This document shows, one piece after another, positions 1 to 12,000 of a DNA stretch of 64,000 nucleotides (positions within the stretch are counted from its first letter, which is position 1; the number at the start of each line of letters is the position of its first letter). The DNA comes from CABZJG01 sp902512685 (GTDB lineage Bacteria; Pseudomonadota; Alphaproteobacteria; Rhodobacterales; Rhodobacteraceae). Under the pieces are notes generated by a model, which saw only the letters and a list, made by a program, of their open reading frames with translations, did no database searches and was not told where the DNA came from. The stretch spans positions 3,782,001-3,846,000 of the forward strand of contig CP179201.1 in NCBI GenBank assembly GCA_051201605.1, given 5' to 3'. Made by a program: the position numbers and the translations under genes.

Positions 1-3000
1 CTCATCCACATCTCGAATGTCAAAATACTCAATACGCGTGCTCTTTTCTTCGTTATAAGCTGGCTGGCCATCCTCCAGGATCGCTTTACCATCATCGTCA
101 TACTGATAATTCTTCCACGTGTTTGTACCAATGGAGATAAAGTCAACGTCAGTATCCCAATCTGTGTCAAAGAGTTGTTGCACTTGTTGCGAGGTGAGCG
201 AACTGGGCAAGTCATAAGCCGCTTTGAGGTTCCCCCAGGCAGTTTCATCTACATCCGACTTCGCAACCATATAGGAGATTTGTTCTCCAGAACTCTCTAC
301 ATTGCCGTCCTTAGCAACGCCATCCGAAGACACCTGATTTGAATTTACCTCATAGCGCGCAATTTGGTTCCAGTCAGCGTCATTGAATTCAAAGTTTGTA
401 TGAGAATTAATCTGGAAATCACTATTCCAAGGGCGGTCTTGAACATGTGCATTATCCCACGTGTTGATCCGCCCAATCATCTCGCCTTCTGGCGAAAATA
501 CTAAAATATCATTCCAGTCACCATAGCTGAACTTCAGGTTCTTATATTCAACTCCATCATTGACAGGTTGACCTTGAGCGTCGGTAACCGTTGGCGTGAA
601 GTCAGAGGATAAATACTGGCCAATTTTGCCCCAGGCAGCTTCAAAAGCTGAACCATACTTCGCTACAACCGTATCATAATCCTTCGTCGCAGAGGCATCT
701 ACCTTCCGGGCGATTAAATTCCACTGCTCATCCCGTATCTCAATAAATCCATCACGGATCTCCGTTGAGCCGACACGGTCAGTCCAAGTGTTATTTGGAT
801 TGTCAGGGTTAACTTTCTTGGCAAAATATTCAATTTGCTCATTCTCATCAGACCAGGGATCACCCTCACGATACTGATTATCAACCGAAGACCAGCTATT
901 ACTGTTAAGCTGAATTTCCGTAACACTATCCCAGTCTATTTGCGCAACACTTGGGTCTAAGTCGGCCCACTTCGAAGCGTCAGCACCATTGGCCTTGATG
1001 TAGTCTTCCTTGCTTACACGATACCCATAATTTGTACCCTGCTCGTGCAGTATGGGATCCGCAACCGCCTGACCATCAACCTTAGTAATGTAGTTCTTAT
1101 TAACGCCGGCATGCGCAAGGTTTTGCCAATTCTCGTCATGAAAATTGTAATGATAACGGCTCTCCTGAATAGTTAGCTCAGAGCCATTGCCGTTGTTCCA
1201 ATCCGTCCACTCATGATCACCGCCACCAGTCCAAAAATTAACCTGCGAAAGAAGCGCTCCAGTGGTATCAAATACAAAAATATTGTAATCATCAGCCGTG
1301 AATTTAAGATCATTGACTAACGCTGTCGCAGCACCATTTACATCTTCCGCAGAATGCGCCATTTCTTCCGGCAGATAAGCACTAACAAGACCCCAGGCTT
1401 CCGCAAAACCTTCATATTCCTTCGCCACATCCGCAAAGCTCATCGCATTCGAGGCATCTACAATGCGTGCAACTTGGTTCCAGTGCTGGTCCCGGATCTC
1501 AATAAAGCCATCGCGCAACTCCATAACACCCAGAAACTCGCGGTAGCCGCCTTGTCCATTCTCATCCACATCTCGAATGTCAAAATACTCAATACGCGTG
1601 CTCTTTTCTTCGTTATAAGCTGGCTGGCCATCCTCCAGGATCGCTTTACCATCATCGTCATACTGATAATTCTTCCACGTGTTTGTACCAATGGAGATAA
1701 AGTCAACGTCAGTATCCCATCCGTTTGCAAATAAAAGATCGCCATAGCCCTCAGGTAAGTTATAGAGCGCCTCAATTTCACTCCAATCAACATCTGCATT
1801 GAGACCTGTGATCGTCTGCTCACTATCATACGTATACTTCGCAACCCCATATGATACTTGGAGGCCACTACCATTTAGATCACCTTTAGTTTTGCCATCT
1901 GCAGAAGCATGTTGATCATTTGCTTCAAAGCGTGCGAGATTATTCCCCTGTGCGTCATTAAATGTGAAACTTTGATGGGTCCAAATTTCCCAGTCACCGT
2001 TCCAAGGACGCTCATGAGAATTGCTGCTATTCCAGGACCAAAGCCGGCCAACCATATTCCCGTCTGTATCGAATACGAGGATATTATCCCACTGATCATA
2101 ATTGAACTTAAGCGAAGTGTAGTCACCGTTTTCCCCTGGCTTGTAGTCATCGGGCAGGTATTTTTCTACTGCCGACCAAGCTGCCGCCCAATTTGCGCCC
2201 AAGTCAGCGACCATATCAGAGAAGGTTAAAGCTTTGGCCATGTCAGCCTTGCGAGCAACTAAACTCCAGTTCCCATCACGAATCTCTGTAAAGCCGTCGC
2301 GGACCTCAGTAGAGCCCAGAAACAAACCATCGACGCTAAGAAATTGATATTCTGTATTTGCCTGCACCGACTGCGACTCACCTTCGCGGTATGCATTCCC
2401 AGAAACCTCAGTTGTTGTTGAATTTACATTTACGCGCACACTGGCTACATCATCCCAGGTGATTTCAGAGACACTTGGATTTAGTGCCGCCCAATCACTC
2501 AAATAATCCAATTTAGAGCTGTGGTAACTTGTAAATAGAGTAATTTCGTCTGTAATGGGGTCCGTTAGTTTTACCCCATCAACTTCTGTGATTGTGCGGG
2601 TACTGTTTCCACTAGAAGCTAGCTCACTCCATGAATCATCAAAAACCTGGTATCCGTAAGAAGTATCTGTAATTTCAAGTTGAACAGAGCTTTCGCCCAG
2701 CATGCGGGTGTTTTCCCACGAACCTGAGCCGCCCTGCCAAGAGGTCGCGTAGCCAACCACACTCCCCGCGCTGAGTATCGTAATTGTATCACCGTCGTCC
2801 TCAAAGAAGAGTTCACCAGAGAAATCCGCGCCCAAATTGGAATATACCTGCGCCCAAGCCGACTGAAACTCAGAAGATAAACCGGTTAATTGAACGCCAC
2901 TGAAAATCTTTACTTTGGTGGAATTCTGCTCTTCACCATCAAGATTAAACTGCGTCGTGATTTCAAACGCGCCTTCAATCCTTTTTGTCTCAAAGCCTGT

Positions 3001-3057
3001 GACTTCACCATCAGTGAGCATCGGTGTGTTTGTTGGAGTATTTGAAAGATCATTCAT
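1..3057 (-). CDS. Tryptophan-rich EIRDG-repeat protein, C-terminus beyond left window edge
   Basis: An uninterrupted reading frame of about 1019 codons starts at ATG 3057 and runs off the left edge, so the stop is not seen. A GAGGAG ribosome-binding site lies 7 nt upstream. The start is 11 bp after the stop of the 3438-residue giant, so the two are probably co-transcribed. There is no signal peptide, lipobox module or transmembrane segment at the N-terminus. The protein is acidic and rich in Trp, Asp, Asn and Tyr. It is built from imperfect units of about 250-260 residues. Each unit has a motif like 'STE(I/V)RDGF(I/T)EIRD..W..(V/I)AR' near plus-strand positions 2300, 1510 and 755, a later '(L)KF.Y..W(D/N)(N/D)I(L)VF' segment and an 'FND..(W/G)N..AR' segment. 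Nucleotides 1-159 are identical to 1561-1719 (520-codon period). I do not recognise the family. A secreted T1SS cargo is inferred from context only. Confidence 0.85.
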   Translation of the reverse strand, partial: MNDLSNTPTNTPMLTDGEVTGFETKRIEGAFEITTQFNLDGEEQNSTKVKIFSGVQLTGLSSEFQSAWAQVYSNLGADFSGELFFEDDGDTITILSAGSVVGYATSWQGGSGSWENTRMLGESSVQLEITDTSYGYQVFDDSWSELASSGNSTRTITEVDGVKLTDPITDEITLFTSYHSSKLDYLSDWAALNPSVSEITWDDVASVRVNVNSTTTEVSGNAYREGESQSVQANTEYQFLSVDGLFLGSTEVRDGFTEIRDGNWSLVARKADMAKALTFSDMVADLGANWAAAWSAVEKYLPDDYKPGENGDYTSLKFNYDQWDNILVFDTDGNMVGRLWSWNSSNSHERPWNGDWEIWTHQSFTFNDAQGNNLARFEANDQHASADGKTKGDLNGSGLQVSYGVAKYTYDSEQTITGLNADVDWSEIEALYNLPEGYGDLLFANGWDTDVDFISIGTNTWKNYQYDDDGKAILEDGQPAYNEEKSTRIEYFDIRDVDENGQGGYREFLGVMELRDGFIEIRDQHWNQVARIVDASNAMSFADVAKEYEGFAEAWGLVSAYLPEEMAHSAEDVNGAATALVNDLKFTADDYNIFVFDTTGALLSQVNFWTGGGDHEWTDWNNGNGSELTIQESRYHYNFHDENWQNLAHAGVNKNYITKVDGQAVADPILHEQGTNYGYRVSKEDYIKANGADASKWADLDPSVAQIDWDSVTEIQLNSNSWSSVDNQYREGDPWSDENEQIEYFAKKVNPDNPNNTWTDRVGSTEIRDGFIEIRDEQWNLIARKVDASATKDYDTVVAKYGSAFEAAWGKIGQYLSSDFTPTVTDAQGQPVNDGVEYKNLKFSYGDWNDILVFSPEGEMIGRINTWDNAHVQDRPWNSDFQINSHTNFEFNDADWNQIARYEVNSNQVSSDGVAKDGNVESSGEQISYMVAKSDVDETAWGNLKAAYDLPSSLTSQQVQQLFDTDWDTDVDFISIGTNTWKNYQYDDDGKAILEDGQPAYNEEKSTRIEYFDIRDVDE

Positions 3058-3068
3058 TATATTTCTCC

Positions 3069-6000
3069 TCAAATAACGTCAATAGTTGTGACGAGCGCGT
3101 TGTTACCGTACGTGTCTTCAAGATTAACCGCCGAGTTTGTAATATCTATTTGGGTTAGATTAAAGCTGCTATCTATATCAAGCCTGAGCCCGAGCACTTT
3201 TGAGTAACTGTCGGTAACTGCATTAACACCAGTCAATTCAAGTAGACCATTTTCCAAGTTAGTGCGAGACTGATTTGTGATTGCCTCTGACAAGATTACC
3301 GTCAACTTATTGGTTACATATGTATGAGCCGCGAGCGCTAAAGGCGCCGCTGTATCAACTGTAATATCATCATCGTTTGTAAGTGATAGGCTGGCGCCAC
3401 CCTCAAGTTTATTGCCAGAAATATCTTGTGCACCCGAACCCGTCGAAGGAACCATATAATTCGAAATCGTAAGACCATCAGAGTTATCACTAGACTGTAC
3501 TGTGTACTCACCAACAAACTCATCCACTGCAGTATTTGCAGTACGGATGAGTTCTACGCTGCCCAAGTCGTCATCAAGGTTTATAATAAACTTAGTCCCT
3601 ACTCTCATTTCATTTACGTCAGTCATGACCGCCGTGAATGTCACTAGATCCCCAGCGCCCACAAGTGTCGCACCGCTCGGGCCCTCGGCCGTTATGGACT
3701 TTATCACTGGCACTGTTGTGTCCACCATGCTGACGTCAACTGTCGTGACCGCATCTTCTTCTGAGGATGAGTTGCCAGCAGAGTCGTTTAGGAAACCGGC
3801 TGACGCTTGCACTGTGTCAATTTTACCGCCTATGCCACCAAAACCTGAGAAGGCATACAGTTTTGTCGCCCCCAAATCGGTGCCTTCAGCCAACGTAACC
3901 AATATTGCTTCGCCCGTTGTATCAACTACGGCACTTGAAATATCTGCGCTAGAAAATGTCATGGAATTGGTTGGATCTCCCACGGCATTCCAAACTAACT
4001 TGGTCCAGTCAAGCTGAGATTTCACTGAAGCGCCGTCAGATTCACCCAGGGTACCAACATTGTTAATTGAAAGTGTCAGCGTGTCTGTGAGCGTATTAAG
4101 CGAATGGCCGCTGGATTGCAGCTTTGCAGTTGGAGCTGTTGTGTCTACAGCAATTGCTGTGGTATTTGTGAGGCTGGGCGTTGCCGCCACAAGGATGTTA
4201 CCCGATACGTCTGAGGCTGTCGGCGAAGCCGACATGGAAGCGATGGTTAAATCGCTGCTATCCGTGTCACCCTCAGCAATAGTATAAACGCCCACCATCT
4301 CTTTCACACCAGTGCTGTCAGTGCGCTCCAACGTAACGGAGGCGCCATTGCTCAGGCTCAGCGTGAAGCTCGTACCAACCTTCATCGCATTATCGTCCGT
4401 CATCGTAGCCGTGAATGTAATACTCTCGCCAACGCCCACTGTCGCTTCGCCAGTAGACGTAACCGCTGTTACCGAGACCACAACAGGAGCTGTTTGGTCC
4501 ACCATCTCAATAGTCGCAGTCGTATCATTCTGGGCACTTGAAGCATTTCCAAATATATCTTTCAAGAAGCCCTCTGACACGGTGATCGTATCCACCTTAC
4601 CGGCACCCGTCCCGCCAAAGTTCGCCAACGCGTGTAAAGCCGTCGAGCCAGTATCTGTCGCAGAATTCAGGACAACCGTGATTGTATTTTCCGCCGTATC
4701 AACCACCGCAGTATCGATATCCCCAACCGCAAGCACCTCAGTCGGGACCGACGTTCCACCAACGGCATTCCACGTCAGCTTTGTCCAATCCAGCAGAGAT
4801 TTCACAGAATCGCCATCAGAGGCACCAAGCGTATTTAACTTCTCTCCAGCAAGAACCAAAGTGCCCGCAGCGCTATTATAAGTATGCCCCGTCGCAGAAA
4901 TCGTCGCCTCCGACAATGTCCCCTTCACAGCAATTGCTGTGGTATTTGTGAGGCTGGGCGTTGCCGCCACAAGGATGTTACCCGATACGTCTGAGGCTGT
5001 CGGCGAAGCCGACATGGAAGCGATGGTTAAATCGCTGCTATCCGTGTCACCCTCAGCAATAGTATAAACGCCCACCATCTCTTTCACACCAGTGCTGTCA
5101 GTGCGCTCCAACGTAACGGAGGCGCCATTGCTCAGGCTCAGCGTGAAGCTCGTACCAACCTTCATCGCATTATCGTCCGTCATCGTAGCCGTGAATGTAA
5201 TACTCTCGCCAACGCCCACTGTCGCTTCGCCAGTAGACGTAACCGCTGTTACCGAGACCACAACAGGAGCTGTTTGGTCCACCATCTCAATAGTCGCAGT
5301 CGTATCATTCTGGGCACTTGAAGCATTTCCAAATATATCTTTCAAGAAGCCCTCTGACACGGTGATCGTATCCACCTTACCGGCACCCGTCCCGCCAAAG
5401 TTCGCCAACGCGTGTAAAGCCGTCGAGCCAGTATCTGTCGCAGAATTCAGGACAACCGTGATTGTATTTTCCGCCGTATCAACCACCGCAGTATCGATAT
5501 CCCCAACCGCAAGCACCTCAGTCGGGACCGACGTTCCACCAACGGCATTCCACGTCAGCTTTGTCCAATCCAGCAGAGATTTCACAGAATCGCCATCAGA
5601 GGCACCAAGCGTATTTAACTTCTCTCCAGCAAGAACCAAAGTGCCCGCAGCGCTATTATAAGTATGCCCCGTCGCAGAAATCGTCGCCTCCGACAATGTC
5701 CCCTTCACAGCAATTGCTGTGGTATTTGTGAGGCTGGGCGTTGCCGCCACAAGGATGTTACCCGATACGTCTGAGGCTGTCGGCGAAGCCGACATGGAAG
5801 CGATGGTTAAATCGCTGCTATCCGTGTCACCCTCAGCAATAGTATAAACGCCCACCATCTCTTTCACACCAGTGCTGTCAGTGCGCTCCAACGTAACGGA
5901 GGCGCCATTGCTCAGGCTCAGCGTGAAGCTCGTACCAACCTTCATCGCATTATCGTCCGTCATCGTAGCCGTGAATGTAATACTCTCGCCAACGCCCACT

Positions 6001-9000
6001 GTCGCTTCGCCAGTAGACGTAACCGCTGTTACCGAGACCACAACAGGAGCTGTTTGGTCCACCATCTCAATAGTCGCAGTCGCAGCACTTTGAGCCGAAG
6101 TGTTGCCAACAGAATCTTTCAAGAAGCCCTCTGACACGGTGATCGTATCCACCTTACCGGCACCCGTCCCGCCAAAGTTCGCCAACGCGTGTAAAGCCGT
6201 CGAGCCAGTATCTGTCGCAGAATTCAGGACAACCGTGATTGTATTTTCCGCCGTATCAACCACCGCAGTATCGATATCCCCAACCGCAAGCACCTCAGTC
6301 GGGACCGACGTTCCACCAACGGCATTCCACGTCAGCTTTGTCCAATCCAGCAGAGATTTCACAGAATCGCCATCAGAGGCACCAAGCGTATTTAACTTCT
6401 CTCCAGCAAGAACCAAAGTGCCCGCAGCGCTATTATAAGTATGCCCCGTCGCAGAAATCGTCGCCTCCGGACGGGTTGCATCCAACGTAAGATTAGTTAA
6501 GGCGAATGCACCCTGTTCAGTGTCAAGGGCATTACCATCCGAGCCAGTGTCAATTACATTACCCGCATCATAACTCAGCACATTAAGGTCAGATGACGAC
6601 GTGTCCCCAGCCTCTACAGTATACGTGCCCGTGAATTTAGTCGCATCGCTGGAACTTCTCGTCATAACAACAATTTCGTTATTACTGAGAGTGATGTTGA
6701 AGGTCGCAGTTCCACTGTTACTTGTGACTGCCTCACTGGCTGTAGCGGTCAGCGTGAGCGTTTCGTCAATGCCCAGATCCTTGTCACTTTTATCCGCATT
6801 AACCGACAGGATACTTGGGGCGTTGTCTGTCGTGTTCACCGTAACTTCAAAGCTTAAAGGGGTTGACTGATCGCCCTCTCCATCAATGGCAACGACTTCG
6901 ATGACGTAAGGCGAAGCACTGGAACTGGTCGTCACGCCAGTTTTCAACTTTAATTCATTGCCGTTTGCAATTTCAAAACTTGTATTGTCCGTCCCTACAT
7001 TTGTGGTCAATTCAAATGCAAGTGTAGCCGTATCAACGTCATCCGTGCCGGTCAAAACACCGACGGTCACATTCTGTGCGCCGCTATCCAATTCCTCAAA
7101 ACTAGGAGCCGTAACTGTTGGAAGGTCATTCTCACCAATCAATCCAAAGCTTAAGGTCTTACTTTCAGAACTCAAATTGCCTGCATCAGTGAATACAATT
7201 GAGAAACTGTCACTAACAGTCTCCCCCTCGGTCAAGGCTTCCACACTAGACAATACGGGTGTGTAGGAAAATGTATCAGTATCGGAATTATAGGCTAGAC
7301 TTCCATATATCCCCGTCGACTGGCTAATTGCGACGGAGAAATTTGATATATTTCCATCGTCTGGGTCAATTACCATTGTAAGGGACTGCAAAGTTTTCTC
7401 AACAGCACCCGACGTCCAAACACCTTCAGTCACAGCCTCGGCAACCAACTTGTCAGACGCAATTGGAGCGTCATTTGTATTTGTAACTGTTATTGTAAAC
7501 TCAGCATCAGTTTCAGCATTTAAGACGTCTGTTGCAGTCAACGAAACCCCATTCGTTGCGGGATTGTCACCCACCAAATCTTCGTCCACTGGAGTCCAAG
7601 TTAATATACCAGTAGATGCGTCAAAAACAGCAGCATCTGGTTTATCGATAACAGTCAGAGTTGGCGCAGCGGAGCCTGCATCTGGATCACTAAACAGAGT
7701 CGAAAGATCAATGGAAAAACTTGCGTCCTGATCAACAGTAATGTCCTGAGATAGGGGAGGGCTGTAAACTGGCTTGTCATTTACATTCTCAACTATAACT
7801 GTGAGTATCTTAGCGACTATATTTGAAGCACCGTCATCTACCGTAAGCTTGATAGTGTGAGACCCCACTTCGCTATTAGTCGTAACAGCTGAAGTAATCT
7901 TGTCTAAACTTGAAATTACATTCACCCAATTGGGTTTTTCAGTGATCGTTACATTAGGTGAGGAATCTATGTCATCCTGAGCCAATAACGATATGTCTAA
8001 AGCTTCGCCCTGCTGAATTGTCAGGGATGCATCATTTACGACCGATAGGGTCGGCGGCTCGTCTACGTCATTAACAAAAATGGAGATTGTATCTTGATCT
8101 ACTCCACTCTCTCCCGAAGTCGTCGTCACTGTCAGGGTCACTGCGATATCCGCATCATCTGAAGCAGGAGTAAATTGTACGCCTTGCGCATGGGCAAGTG
8201 TCGCATTAACAGCGCTTTTAGTGCCCGAAAGCACTACCGTATTAGTGTCGTTCTGACTGATGTTACTGGCACTAAGGCCTCCTGAAACATCCGTTTTTAT
8301 GCTTAGCGTTCCACTGTTGACGCCTAGTGTCACCTCGACAATACCGGTGTCTGAGTCACTAACGGAAATTCCTAGTATTGCGTCAGTTGATTTCTCGTCT
8401 ATTTGTATCGTCGCCGAGGGAACCGTATTGACGGGTTGGTCATCCACTGCCGTGACATCAAGGGTCAGGGTAACTTCGTTCCCTGAGCTTTTGTCATTTT
8501 CCTTAACTAAAAACTTAAAACTATCGTCGCCCGCATCATTTGATAGCGTTTGGTAAATTAGATTGCCGTCAACTATTTCTTGAGCGTTAATTTCATCCCC
8601 CAGAGAAACGGGCGCTCCATCAAGCTTAAGCGAGCCCCTTGTTGCGCTTGCAATTACAACTGATGAGATGTCAGATTGATTGGATCCGGTAAACGAAAAA
8701 TCATCTAAAGTCAGCGTCTTTGCAACATCTTCTGTGACAGAAGTCTCTGTGGCGCCCGAATAACTGAAGTCTAGACCGGTCTTAGCCACGATTTGATTAT
8801 ATTCAGTGAGCGTCACCACCGATGTCGGTGTAATTGAGATATTGTCAGATGTTCCCGTGGCTAGAGATTTTAACTGTGACGCAGAACCCGAAACCGTTGC
8901 AGTAACTACACCAGAAGTAAGTGCGTTAGTTTCATTAACCAAATTTACGCCCGTTATCCCTGTCAAGCCTTGATCCGTGACCGTAATATCCCCTTCATAA

Positions 9001-12000
9001 CCTTGAATGCCGGTTAGCGCTGCCTTTATGTCTACTGAGGCACCAGAGATCGCAAAGGTTTTTTCGTTCAGTGAGACTGTGCCTGACGTAACAGACTGAA
9101 TAACTTTCAAATCCTCTAGTGACGAGGCATTAGAAATCGTAATGTCGCCCCCTAAACCGGAAAGACCAGACAAGGCAGAGGCAATATCATTTGTGGTCCC
9201 AGACCAATCCACCCCAAGTGTGGCGGTATTTAAGTCAATCGCTCCAGCAGTTTTCACATTTAGTGACTTAAGTGTGTCAAGTGTGAGAGCGCTGTCGCCG
9301 GTCACTTTGAGATTGCTCAACTCGAAGGTCAAATTACCAAGAGAACTACCCAATCCATTAAATTCTGTCGCCGATCCGCTTAATGTCACCGCATTTGACA
9401 GGGTTACCGCACTGGATGTCCCAGACATAATTCCAATAATATCAGACACTGAAATAGTAGAGCCAGAAACATCAGACACGGCTATTTTAGTGGCGCCGGC
9501 AACTTCCGCTGCAGCCGCTCCAGCAGTAAGAGCCGCAGCGGCATCATTTAAATCATATGTAACATTCGAAAGCGCCGCACCCGCACTCGCCAAAGCCTCA
9601 ATATTGGAAACACTCGTGGCAGCAGACACAGTGACAGTCGCATCAGATGCAGTGAAGTTCGAGGCAGTGTCAACAATCACCAACTTATCTGCGATATCAG
9701 AATACCCCAACGTCCCTAGCGTCTCCTGGCCAGCAGTCAACGCATAAGTCAATTTGTTAAGAGAAGAACCGGCATTTACTAGGGTCTCAATATTTCCAAT
9801 ACTCACCGCGTCAGACACAGACAAATTAGTCGCGCCGGCAACCTCTGCCGTGGCCGTACCAGCAGTCAGGGCCGCAAAAGCATCATCTAAGTTATAAGTG
9901 ATATTCGATAGCGTCGCACCCGCACTCGTCAAAGCCTCAATATTGGAAACACTCGTGGCAGCAGATACCGTGACAGTCGCATCAGATGCAGTGAAGTTCG
10001 AGGCAGTGTCAACAATCACCAACTTATCTGCAATATTTGCATAGTCCTGGGAGCCAAGCTTCTCGGCGTCAGACGATAGCGAATAGGTGATATCAGCAAT
10101 ACTTGCACCCGATGATATGAGGGTCTCAATATTTCCAATACTCGCCGCGTCAGACACGGCTATTTTAGTGGCGCCGGCAACTTCCGCTGCAGCCGCTCCA
10201 GCAGTAAGAGCCGCAGCGGCATCATTTAAATCATATGTAACATTCGAAAGCGCCGCACCCGCACTCGCCAAAGCCTCAATATTGGAAACACTCGTGGCAG
10301 CAGACACAGTGACAGTCGCATCAGATGCAGTGAAGTTCGAGGCAGTGTCAACAATCACCAACTTATCTGCGATATCAGAATACCCCAACGTCCCTAGCGT
10401 CTCCTGGCCAGCAGTCAACGCATAAGTCAATTTGTTAAGAGAAGAACCGGCATTTACTAGGGTCTCAATATTTCCAATACTCACCGCGTCAGACACAGAC
10501 AAATTAGTCGCGCCGGCAACCTCTGCCGTGGCCGTACCAGCAGTCAGGGCCGCAAAAGCATCATCTAAGTTATAAGTGATATTCGATAGCGTCGCACCCG
10601 CACTCGTCAAAGCCTCAATATTGGAAACACTCGTGGCAGCAGATACCGTGACAGTCGCATCAGATGCAGTGAAGTTCGAGGCAGTGTCAACAATCACCAA
10701 CTTATCTGCAATATTTGCATAGTCCTGGGAGCCAAGCTTCTCGGCGTCAGACGATAGCGAATAGGTGATATCAGCAATACTTGCACCCGATGATATGAGG
10801 GTCTCAATATTTCCAATACTCGCCGCGTCAGACACGGCTATTTTAGTGGCGCCGGCAACTTCCGCTGCAGCCGCTCCAGCAGTAAGAGCCGCAGCGGCAT
10901 CATTTAAATCATATGTAACATTCGAAAGCGCCGCACCCGCACTCGCCAAAGCCTCAATATTGGAAACACTCGTGGCAGCAGACACAGTGACAGTCGCATC
11001 AGATGCAGTGAAGTTCGAGGCAGTGTCAACAATCACCAACTTATCTGCGATATCAGAATACCCCAACGTCCCTAGCGTCTCCTGGCCAGCAGTCAACGCA
11101 TAAGTCAAGCCCGCCACTGGCACGCCCAGTTCAGTAAGTGTCTCAATATTTGCAACACTTGATGCCGCGTCTAGCGTAACGGTTGCGTCGGCCGCCGCCT
11201 TTAAAGATGATTGATCCACAATCGCAACCTTAGCCGCAATATCAGAATAGCCCAACGTCCCAAGCATCTCCTGGCCAGCATTCAACGCATAGGTCAATTT
11301 ATTAAGGGACGCACCGGCAGTCATCAGAGTCTCAATATTTCCAATAACCACCGCGTCAGATACGATAATTTGTGCGCTTGCATCCTTGGAAAGTGCCGAA
11401 CTGAGCTCTGCGGAAAACGCGACGCCCCCACCATCAAGTAAATTTACAAGCTGATCCTGTATGCCACCCTTGAAAGTTAGCTTCTTTGCACCTTCTAAGC
11501 TCGCACCATTCAAATCTGAAAGTGAATTGGGGTCTGTCACGGAGACAGAGATTGCATTCTTAACATAATCTGGATCTGGTACTAATTCAGATTGAATATT
11601 AGCAAAGCTGTCACCTACTGCGTATGGTATTGTGGTTACAACTTCACCACCAACCTTTACAGGCACATTATCTTCAATTTCTTTTTTTGCCGCCGCACTT
11701 ACGACGATAATCCCAGTTGAAGTTGGGTCGCTGTCGTCGACGATAATTTCAATACCAGTATCAACGTCGGCATTGTCTTTATACTTTTCTTTCGTGGCAA
11801 CAAGGTCTTGGGCGGCCTCCAATGCAACTTCAGCCTCAATGCCCTTATCTACTGCAATTGAAGTCACGCCCTCAAGGCTAGATAAGGAAACGGCATTGGC
11901 TTCTTCAAGTGTTTCACCGGGTGCCAAATCAGCTGCTGAAACAGCTGCAATAGTAACCTTGTGCTCCCCACCATCATCCTTCACGGCATCCGCAACTTTG

